From Candidatus Saccharimonadota bacterium (lineage in GTDB: Bacteria; Patescibacteriota; Saccharimonadia; Saccharimonadales; Saccharimonadaceae): a stretch of DNA of 14,172 nt. The first letter of the stretch is position 1; every line of letters begins with the position of its first letter. The position numbers and the translations under genes are program-made. Positions 10,223 to 14,172 of this stretch are shown here, one piece after another. The stretch covers positions 1-14,172 of the forward strand of contig UNSN01000016.1 of NCBI GenBank assembly GCA_900555675.1, given 5' to 3'. Below the pieces are notes generated by a model. It was not told the origin of the DNA. It ran no database searches and saw only the letters and a program-made list of their open reading frames with translations.

Positions 10223-10753
10223 CTATTTAGATTTGTCTTCTATTTTCGTTACAGCTATGCTTGGCTGTCCGTCACCGTTTATGTCACCTATGGCAACGTC
10301 GACGGTAGCTTCTGGTCGGATCCCTGTATTGCCTGTCTCATGTTTGTAGAGATCTTCCATGTAGATAGCAGTTTCATATACGGAGCTTCTTGCCTCATTA
10401 GGGTCTATCTTATTTTCAGGATTTTCCTCGTTATATTCTTCCATAGCCGCTTCGGCTGCTGAAGTCGGATTTTCTCCCTCTTCAAGTGTGACGGTGTGAA
10501 TTTCTGTATCTTCTGGCAGCTCCGTGATGACTCCATTGCTATAATCCTCCACAACTTGAGCTACTTGGTGGGCAGGGCTTGGTCCTTTTTCTGGTGATTT
10601 AGGGCTATAGAATAAGCCTAGGGTGTTTGCAATTCCAGCTACGCCTAGCGTGGCTAATGCTACTGCACCGATTTTAACTACAGATTTTGGTATTTCTATT
10701 ACAGGTCTGTCGTCTTCATTGTTGTTTTGTGATGTAAATCGTTCCGTGTTCAT
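10223..10753 (-). CDS. Membrane-anchored acidic protein with DxNxDG loop
   Basis: The family is not recognised. I start it at ATG 10753 (176 residues). TTGACT, 17 nt and TAACAT lie just upstream, and 7 nt separate the -10 from this ATG, whereas an upstream ATG at 10789 would lie inside the promoter. Residues 1-24 are hydrophilic, residues 25-48 form one hydrophobic helix (a signal anchor), and the rest is a very acidic ectodomain rich in Glu, Asn and Pro. Near the C-terminus VAIGDINGDGQPSIAV (Asp157, Asn159, Asp161) matches the calcium-binding loop seen in FG-GAP/VCBS-like repeats and dockerin-type EF-hand loops, present once. A role as a small cell-surface protein that may bind calcium is inferred. 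No terminator separates it from leuS, so the two convergent transcripts should overlap at their 3' ends. Confidence 0.8.
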   Translation of the reverse strand: MNTERFTSQNNNEDDRPVIEIPKSVVKIGAVALATLGVAGIANTLGLFYSPKSPEKGPSPAHQVAQVVEDYSNGVITELPEDTEIHTVTLEEGENPTSAAEAAMEEYNEENPENKIDPNEARSSVYETAIYMEDLYKHETGNTGIRPEATVDVAIGDINGDGQPSIAVTKIEDKSK

Positions 10754-10760
10754 GTTTGCT

Positions 10761-10789
10761 ATGTTACCATAAACGACATAAAAAGTCAA
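10761..10789 (-). promoter_or_regulatory. Promoter of the minus-strand acidic protein gene (leaderless)
   Basis: Read on the minus strand: TTGACT (10784-10789), exactly 17 nt, TAACAT (10761-10766), then 7 nt to ATG 10753. Both boxes are close to the sigma-70 consensus. It places +1 at or next to the start codon. Confidence 0.75.
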
Positions 10790-10817
10790 TATTATTATCT
10801 AATTTGCAGACAAGCTC

Positions 10818-10846
10818 TTGAGATTGTCCAATAAAAAAGGTATAAT
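10818..10846 (+). promoter_or_regulatory. Promoter of the rpmF-nusB-NUDIX-rnc operon
   Basis: TTGAGA (10818-10823), 17-nt spacer, perfect TATAAT (10841-10846). Predicted +1 is near 10853, giving a leader of about 36 nt that contains AGAGGAG (10874-10880), 8 nt before the rpmF ATG. It is the strongest consensus promoter in the window, as expected for a ribosomal protein operon. Confidence 0.85.
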
Positions 10847-10888
10847 GGTACGTAAGTTTTATGACAACCTAAAAGAGGAGAATAAATT

Positions 10889-11035
10889 ATGGCACAACCT
10901 AAGAAACAGAGTAGCCCACGTAAAACTGGTCTTCGTCGCAGTCACTTGGTATTAAAATTGGCACGTCGCGTTAACGCAACTTCACCAGTTAAGGTGAAGA
11001 CAACCAAGCGTGAAACTGGTAAAACAACAAAATAA
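10889..11035 (+). CDS. rpmF: 50S ribosomal protein L32 (bL32), zinc-ribbon-less form
   Basis: A 48-codon gene encodes a very basic protein. It begins MAQPKKQSSPRKTGLRRSHLVLK, which matches the conserved bL32 N-terminus (MAVPK+.TS+S+...RRSH..L). bL32 is a small protein of the large ribosomal subunit. The usual C-terminal zinc ribbon with CxxC pairs is absent. The tail is instead a Lys/Thr-rich stretch without cysteine (NATSPVKVKTTKRETGKTTK), so this is a cysteine-free type. A strong Shine-Dalgarno (AGAGGAG, 10874-10880) lies 8 nt before the ATG, and a consensus promoter lies upstream. nusB follows 24 nt after the stop. The alternative, another short basic ribosomal protein, is less likely because the RRSH motif is characteristic of L32. 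Confidence 0.78.
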   Translation: MAQPKKQSSPRKTGLRRSHLVLKLARRVNATSPVKVKTTKRETGKTTK

Positions 11036-11059
11036 TAATTACGAACAGGACGCTTAGTA

Positions 11060-11518
11060 ATGGCATCAAACCGTCATTTGGGACGAATTGTCGCACTGCA
11101 AACACTTTATGAACATGAATTTCGCAAAGAGGTTGGCGATAGCGATGTTGATTATAAGACTATTTTAAAGCGTAATTTGGCTGAATATAAATCATCGGTT
11201 GACGATATTGAATTTATTGATAATTTGATTAGCGGCGTACTTTCGACGCAGAGTCAATTGGACGAGAAATTGCAGCCATTGGCGCCAGAATGGCCTATCA
11301 GTCAGTTGCCGCGAATTGATCGGGCGGTACTTAGAATTGGTTTATATGAATTGCTATATTGCGCAGATACCGTTCCGCCGAAAGTTGTGATTAACGAAGC
11401 GGTAGAATTAGCGAAAGCGTTCGGTTCGGATAACTCGGGTAAGTTTGTGAATGGCGTGCTTGGCACGGCACTCCGTACTCTCGTGGAGGAGTCCGACAGT
11501 GAGAACAAGCAACTTTGA
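11060..11518 (+). CDS. nusB: Transcription antitermination factor NusB
   Basis: NusB is an all-helical RNA-binding protein. With NusE/S10 it binds boxA RNA and supports antitermination, especially of rRNA operons. The 152 residues match family length. Conserved blocks are R.VALQTLYEHEF near the N-terminus, VDDIEFIDNLISGV in the middle, and the C-terminal W.....LPRIDRAVLRIGLYELLY....PPKVVINEAVELAKAFGSDNSGKFVNGVLG, which is diagnostic. AGGA at 11047-11050 lies 9 nt before the ATG. It is the second gene of the rpmF operon, and its last 20 nt overlap the NUDIX gene, suggesting translational coupling. Confidence 0.95.
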   Translation: MASNRHLGRIVALQTLYEHEFRKEVGDSDVDYKTILKRNLAEYKSSVDDIEFIDNLISGVLSTQSQLDEKLQPLAPEWPISQLPRIDRAVLRIGLYELLYCADTVPPKVVINEAVELAKAFGSDNSGKFVNGVLGTALRTLVEESDSENKQL

Positions 11519-11996
11519 TAAGATAAAAAAATATTTTAGTGGCAGCAAGAAGCCATTGATTCAGGAAATTGTGCGCGAGCCAACTGCCGGTGGTGTTATT
11601 TTTCGTCGTAATAAAAAGGGCGAGGCGGAATTTTTGCTATATCAAGACGCTCGCGACCGCTGGACAATTCCCAAAGGACACATTGAGCCAGGTGAAACGG
11701 CTCAAGTGACGGCTCGTAGGGAAATCGGTGAGGAAACTGGACTGAAGAAAATTGAGCTGCATGGCTGGCTGGGCAAGGTGAATTTTCGTTATCGTCGAAT
11801 CGATAAATTGGTATTGATGACAACGCAAGTTTATCTAGTTAAGGCGCTGGATCCTAATGAGAAGCTCCAAAAGGAGGAATGGATGAATGGTCTTAAATGG
11901 TTTAGTTTTCATGAAGCGCTGGACGAAGTTGAGTATGAAGATATTGGCAAGCTGATTCTTTTGGCCATGAAACGAATTAGACAGGAGAACTTATAA
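11499..11996 (+). CDS. NUDIX hydrolase
   Basis: I choose GTG 11499 as the start (165 residues) because GGAGGAG at 11485-11491 is a near-perfect Shine-Dalgarno 7 nt upstream. A longer frame from ATG 11451 would add 16 residues of nusB-overlapping sequence with no Shine-Dalgarno. The full Nudix box GX5EX7REUXEEXGU is intact at residues 60-82 (GHIEPGE...ARREIGEETGL), with the Mg-binding glutamates present. The preceding WTIPKGHIEPGE is typical of Ap4A hydrolase/diphosphoinositol-type Nudix enzymes, but substrate cannot be assigned; nucleoside polyphosphates or mRNA 5' ends are possibilities. The protein has an N-terminal 28-residue basic extension. It sits between nusB and rnc (stop and next start are adjacent), so a role in RNA or nucleotide metabolism is suggested by context only. 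Confidence 0.92.
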   Translation: MRTSNFDKIKKYFSGSKKPLIQEIVREPTAGGVIFRRNKKGEAEFLLYQDARDRWTIPKGHIEPGETAQVTARREIGEETGLKKIELHGWLGKVNFRYRRIDKLVLMTTQVYLVKALDPNEKLQKEEWMNGLKWFSFHEALDEVEYEDIGKLILLAMKRIRQENL

Positions 11997-12713
11997 ATGA
12001 ACGGAATGAACACTGCGCCATATCAAGATTTTGCGCGCGAAAAATTAGGTTTTGAATTTACGAATTTGGATTTGCTGATTACAGCTTTGACTCATCGTAG
12101 TTATGTGAATGAGCATCGAAAATCCGTTCATCACCACAATGAGCGCTTGGAATTCTTAGGCGATGCGGTTTTGGAATTGGCGGTAACAGAATATTTGTTT
12201 ACGCATTTTTCTGAGCCAGAGGGAATTTTGACTGCTTGGCGGGCAGCTTTGGTGCGAACAGAAAGTATTGGCGATGCTGGCGATAAGTTGGGCTATGGTC
12301 CGCTGATTCGCATGTCAAAGGGTGAGAAGAACGGCTCGGAGCGAGCACATTTACAGATTTTAGCTAATGCGTTTGAGGCGGTAATCGGCGCTATTTATTT
12401 GGAGCGTGGCTTTGACGATGCTCGCGATTTTATTCACAAGCATATAATTGTTAAGTTGGATGGAATTTTAGAGTCGGGCAGTTGGCGTGATCCGAAGTCA
12501 TATTTGCAGGAGATTTCTCAGCGAGTTGACAATCAAACGCCAATATATAAAGTCCTGAGCGAAGAAGGTCCAGATCATGATAAGGTCTTTACCCTTGGGG
12601 TTTTTGTTGGCGATAATATGATGGGGCGAGGCATTGGTCCATCTAAGCAAGTTGCTCAACAGCAAGCTGCTCGTGCTGCAATTGCTAAATATAAAGAATC
12701 TGGCGAGAAATAA
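11997..12713 (+). CDS. rnc: Ribonuclease III
   Basis: RNase III cleaves double-stranded RNA and processes rRNA precursors and some mRNAs. The 238 residues contain the signature NERLEFLGDAVLEL (Glu49, Glu52, Asp56) and a second catalytic helix LANAFEAVIGAIYLE with Glu127. A C-terminal double-stranded RNA-binding domain runs from about residue 165 (DPKSYLQEISQ...) to the end (GIGPSKQVAQQQAARAAIAKY). The position equal to the metal-ligand Asp114 of E. coli is Asn124 here. The ATG follows the NUDIX stop directly, with AGGAG at 11983-11987 9 nt upstream. A second in-frame ATG, three codons on, is possible. It is the last gene of the rpmF operon by spacing. The next gene has its own promoter. Confidence 0.96.
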   Translation: MNGMNTAPYQDFAREKLGFEFTNLDLLITALTHRSYVNEHRKSVHHHNERLEFLGDAVLELAVTEYLFTHFSEPEGILTAWRAALVRTESIGDAGDKLGYGPLIRMSKGEKNGSERAHLQILANAFEAVIGAIYLERGFDDARDFIHKHIIVKLDGILESGSWRDPKSYLQEISQRVDNQTPIYKVLSEEGPDHDKVFTLGVFVGDNMMGRGIGPSKQVAQQQAARAAIAKYKESGEK

Positions 12714-12720
12714 TTAAAGT

Positions 12721-12749
12721 TTGCACGGCGTAAACTGCTCGTGTATAAT
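12721..12749 (+). promoter_or_regulatory. Promoter of the KH-domain gene
   Basis: TTGCAC (12721-12726), 17-nt spacer, perfect TATAAT (12744-12749). Predicted +1 is near 12756, leaving a leader of about 28 nt with a long Shine-Dalgarno (AGGAGGAGGGG, 12769-12779) 4 nt before the ATG. It starts 7 nt after the rnc stop. Confidence 0.75.
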
Positions 12750-12783
12750 GAAAATACAGTTTAATTCCAGGAGGAGGGGCAGA

Positions 12784-13173
12784 ATGTCAACAATAGATCA
12801 GCAGTTTGTAGAATATACTGTAAAGGCGTTGGTTGGACATCCAGAAGATGTTGTAGTAGATCGAACAATTGATGAAAAGGGCGTTTTACTAACATTGACA
12901 GTTAATCCAGCAGATTTGGGTCGAGTTATTGGTAAGCGCGGCAGTACGGCACAGAGTTTGCGTACACTTCTGCGGGCTTTGGGCGCAAAGAATGACGCTC
13001 GATACAACTTGAAGATCGTTAACAATGATGGTTTTTCTGGCGCACGCGAGGAAAATGATTATAACGGTAATGCTTCTGTGGATAACTCAACAGATGAAGC
13101 TGTGGAAAATGAATCATCTTACGCAGAAAACACCAGAAAAGAGCTTGCAGAACTCGACGATCTTGATATATAA
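12784..13173 (+). CDS. khpA: KH-domain RNA-binding protein, KhpA type, with acidic tail
   Basis: The start at ATG 12784 (129 residues) is fixed by the AGGAGGAGGGG ribosome binding site. An upstream in-frame ATG at 12721 would overlap the promoter. Residues 1-80 are a compact KH domain (FVEYTVKALVGHPEDV...LTLTVNPADLGRVIGKRGSTAQSLRTLL) with the RNA-binding GxxG loop as GKRG at residues 50-53. KhpA proteins are small RNA chaperones that in Firmicutes pair with KhpB and affect cell elongation. They usually end near residue 75-80. This one continues for about 47 residues as an Asn/Glu/Asp/Ser-rich, probably disordered tail ending KELAELDDLDI. The rnc-khpA-trmD order matches a common bacterial cluster. 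A structured RNA segment and terminator follow. Confidence 0.9.
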   Translation: MSTIDQQFVEYTVKALVGHPEDVVVDRTIDEKGVLLTLTVNPADLGRVIGKRGSTAQSLRTLLRALGAKNDARYNLKIVNNDGFSGAREENDYNGNASVDNSTDEAVENESSYAENTRKELAELDDLDI

Positions 13174-13187
13174 TTAAAACCAGTTCA

Positions 13188-13256
13188 AGCACAGACATTA
13201 TGCGAGAACAGCTCTATGCGAGACAATGGGTAACCATTGAGAGCCTTATTTGTGCT
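13188..13256 (+). ncRNA. Candidate structured RNA or 3'-UTR domain after the KH gene
   Basis: The outer helix pairs 13188-13195 with 13249-13256 (AGCACA/TGTGCT plus a G-U and an A-U pair). Inside, 13211-13215 (GCTCT) pairs with 13240-13244 (AGAGC). Stacked on it, 13224-13229 (CAATGG) pairs with 13234-13239 (CCATTG) around a GTAA loop, a GNRA tetraloop. The octamer ATGCGAGA occurs twice in the unpaired parts (13200-13207 and 13216-13223). The terminator at 13257 follows at once, so the segment ends a transcript. It may be the 3' UTR of the KH mRNA or a separate small RNA. No separate promoter is evident. It is not a tRNA and was not matched to a known family. Confidence 0.45.
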
Positions 13257-13286
13257 AAAAAACCGTCCTTATTGGGGCGGTTTTTT
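13257..13286 (+). terminator. Strong Rho-independent terminator after the KH gene
   Basis: Six A then CCGTCC (13257-13268), a 6-nt loop, and GGGCGG then six T (13275-13286) give a 12-bp stem with one G-U pair. It ends plus-strand transcription from the KH gene. Because both flanks are A/T runs it may also work on the other strand. Confidence 0.9.
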
Positions 13287-13305
13287 GGTGGGGAATAATT
13301 TCTAT

Positions 13306-13380
13306 AAAAAGACATGAAAATAGCCCGCCGAGGCTCAAGTTGGGACTTGATGTCTCAACGAGCTATTCTCATTGGCGGGC
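13306..13380 (-). terminator. Long branched or bulged terminator hairpin of the minus-strand gene
   Basis: GCCCGCCGA (13323-13331) pairs with TTGGCGGGC (13372-13380), one G-U. Inside it, GGCTC (13332-13336) pairs with GAGCT (13360-13364), and GTTGGGAC (13339-13346) pairs with GTCTCAAC (13352-13359) around a 5-nt loop. On the minus strand the hairpin begins 1 nt after the stop codon of the gene and is followed by two T-runs (plus-strand A at 13317-13320 and 13306-13310). It is longer and more elaborate than the other terminators in the window. Confidence 0.7.
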
Positions 13381-13381
13381 G

Positions 13382-13831
13382 TTAGAAAACCCTTTTAATC
13401 GACCAATGTCCTCCGTCCCAGAACAGGACGTAGGGTTCGTCTAGCTTGGCGATTATCTCGAAATCGCTTGCAAGGCGCTTAGATTCGGTTACCTGTTCTA
13501 CAACAGGCCAGATCTCGACTCCTATTCCGGTTTTGGCGGGTTTCCCCTTACTCCATGACCGTGGTACTACCTTGAGCACCATGGTGTCTCCGGCGTAGAC
13601 TGCGAAGCCGGTAACTTCATCGAAATCAGACTTCAGAGTTTCAATTCGGTTAATATCTCCGGAGTCGGAGTAGGGGGTGAGATGTTCCCGTACTAAGTCC
13701 TCGATGTGATTTTTGTAACCACGACGAGGTATGGTGCACGCGTTTATTTCCAGAGTGTGCTCCTCCATTTTGATGGAGAGATTAGAACCTTCCGCGGACC
13801 AGTTAGTGTTTTTCTCGGTGATACAAGACAT
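13382..13831 (-). CDS. Hypothetical protein of unknown family with atypical codon use
   Basis: I do not recognise this 149-residue protein. It has no signal peptide or membrane segment, and is predicted soluble with mixed helix and strand. Notable stretches are TLEINACTIPRRGYKNHIEDLV near the N-terminus, TGFAVYAGDTMVLKVVPRSW in the middle and the C-terminal YVLFWDGGHWSIKRVF, rich in aromatics. It has two Cys near the N-terminus (residues 3 and 32). Codon choice differs from neighbours: all five Phe codons are TTC and all four Tyr codons TAC, and ATC, ACC and GAC dominate, while ligA and leuS prefer T-ending codons. This suggests recent transfer or selection for a different expression level. 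The ATG is preceded by a GAGGA about 13 nt away. A palindrome lies in its leader and a complex terminator 1 nt after its stop. Confidence 0.8.
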   Translation of the reverse strand: MSCITEKNTNWSAEGSNLSIKMEEHTLEINACTIPRRGYKNHIEDLVREHLTPYSDSGDINRIETLKSDFDEVTGFAVYAGDTMVLKVVPRSWSKGKPAKTGIGVEIWPVVEQVTESKRLASDFEIIAKLDEPYVLFWDGGHWSIKRVF

Positions 13832-13857
13832 GACGTCTCTCTCTTCCTCTAAGGGCT

Positions 13858-13881
13858 ACTTCTACTCGGTTGAGTAGAAGT
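13858..13881. repeat. Perfect palindrome at the start of the minus-strand transcript
   Basis: Ten-base arms, ACTTCTACTC (13858-13867) and GAGTAGAAGT (13872-13881), around a GGTT/AACC centre. It lies just downstream of the minus-strand -10 box, so it would either be a hairpin at the very 5' end of that mRNA or a dimer-binding operator over the start site. Confidence 0.85.
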
Positions 13882-13888
13882 TAATATA

Positions 13889-13917
13889 TACATATCATAC
13901 CTGGACAAAAAAGTCAA
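13889..13917 (-). promoter_or_regulatory. Candidate promoter of the minus-strand hypothetical gene
   Basis: On the minus strand: TTGACT (13912-13917), 17 nt, TATGTA (13889-13894). The -10 is weak; a better hexamer, TATGAT (13894-13899), is only 12 nt from the -35. Predicted +1 at about 13882 is one base before the palindrome. The -35 box lies inside the spacer of the trmD promoter. Confidence 0.5.
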
Positions 13918-13937
13918 CACTTGCTACACTGTAACAG
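13903..13937 (+). promoter_or_regulatory. Promoter of trmD (leaderless)
   Basis: TGGACA (13903-13908), 16-nt spacer, TGC plus TACACT (13925-13930), then 7 nt to ATG 13938. No Shine-Dalgarno. It overlaps the divergent minus-strand promoter face to face. Confidence 0.65.
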
Positions 13938-14172
13938 ATGAGAAAGTTTCAAGTAATTACGCTTTTCCCAGAAATGACAACGGGGGTTTTTAATAATTCC
14001 ATGATGTGGAAGGCGCAGAAAGACGGTATCGTGGAGCTCAATACGGTGAATTTGCGGGAGTTTGGTTTGGGGCCGCGGCGTCAGGTGGATGATACGCCGT
14101 ATGGTGGTGGTGACGGAATGCTTCTTATGGTTGAGCCGTTATGGAAAGCGGTAGAATTTGCGAAATCTCAGG
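13938..14172 (+). CDS. trmD: tRNA (guanine-N1)-methyltransferase TrmD, 5' part
   Basis: TrmD uses S-adenosylmethionine to methylate G37 next to the anticodon and prevents +1 frameshifting. Only the first 78 codons are in the window. They open MRKFQVITLFPEM, the usual TrmD start, and contain REFGLGPRRQVDDTPYGGGDGMLLMVEPLW, which matches the conserved (T/D)DxPYGGGxGMxxxxEP block that forms part of the trefoil-knot SPOUT fold. The family usually has about 230-250 residues, so two thirds lie beyond the window. The start has no ribosome binding site and follows a -10 box by 7 nt, so the mRNA is probably leaderless. Confidence 0.96.
   Translation, partial: MRKFQVITLFPEMTTGVFNNSMMWKAQKDGIVELNTVNLREFGLGPRRQVDDTPYGGGDGMLLMVEPLWKAVEFAKSQ

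Noticed and set aside
10754-10789. ATG 10789 as the start of the minus-strand acidic protein.
   Set aside because: Positions 10761-10789 form a near-consensus promoter (TTGACT-17-TAACAT), so the segment is not transcribed from it; ATG 10753 is the first codon after the promoter.
13188-13257. tRNA-like shape: about 70 nt with 7-8 bp closing helix.
   Set aside because: There is no T-loop GTTCRANNC, no D-arm pattern and no proper anticodon arm; the inner helices do not fit a cloverleaf.
13372-13387. attC-like (integron) site: GGCGGGC hairpin arm followed by GTTAGAA.
   Set aside because: GTTAGAA fits GTTRRRY except for the last base, but the matching RYYYAAC half is missing on the other side of the hairpin (GAAAATA is there). 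The hairpin plus minus-strand T-runs is better explained as a terminator.

Overview
The window looks like a chromosomal segment of a Candidatus Saccharibacteria (TM7, Patescibacteria/CPR) genome. This is inferred from the family make-up (LemA next to HtpX, short membrane proteins of unknown family, a Pro/Gln-Lys-TM-ectodomain protein, a zinc-ribbon-less bL32), the compact layout and the many leaderless promoters. No database search was possible. UGA is used as an ordinary stop (for example at the ends of ligA and the 4375 gene), so this is not one of the UGA=Gly lineages.

Layout, left to right. (1) The 3' end of lemA stops at a terminator that abuts the promoter of htpX. HtpX is followed by a multi-pass membrane protein and, overlapping it, ligA (NAD-dependent DNA ligase). 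(2) A 7-TM membrane protein on its own leaderless promoter is followed by a 159-nt intergenic region. That region can fold into a pseudoknotted RNA, which I do not recognise, ahead of a divergent MurF-like Mur ligase. Next come a single-pass protein with a large extracytoplasmic domain and its terminator. (3) leuS stands alone on a leaderless promoter and converges with a minus-strand membrane-anchored protein carrying a DxNxDG loop. (4) A translation/RNA-metabolism operon, rpmF-nusB-NUDIX-rnc, is followed by a KH-domain RNA-binding gene (KhpA type) with its own promoter, a branched RNA fold and a strong terminator. (5) A minus-strand gene of unknown family follows. Its codon use is clearly different, and it has a branched terminator hairpin downstream and a perfect palindrome at its predicted transcription start. 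It sits between the KH gene and the 5' end of trmD, and its promoter overlaps that of trmD.

Functional theme: most of the window is housekeeping. It covers membrane protein quality control (LemA/HtpX), DNA ligation, Leu-tRNA charging, ribosome protein L32, rRNA antitermination (NusB), RNA processing (RNase III), RNA chaperoning (KH protein) and tRNA m1G37 methylation (TrmD). Points of interest are: six genes whose -10 box lies 6-7 nt from the start codon (leaderless mRNAs); loss of zinc-binding cysteines in both LigA and L32; a Mur ligase with several altered catalytic motifs; two candidate structured RNAs; and the compositionally odd minus-strand gene cassette before trmD.
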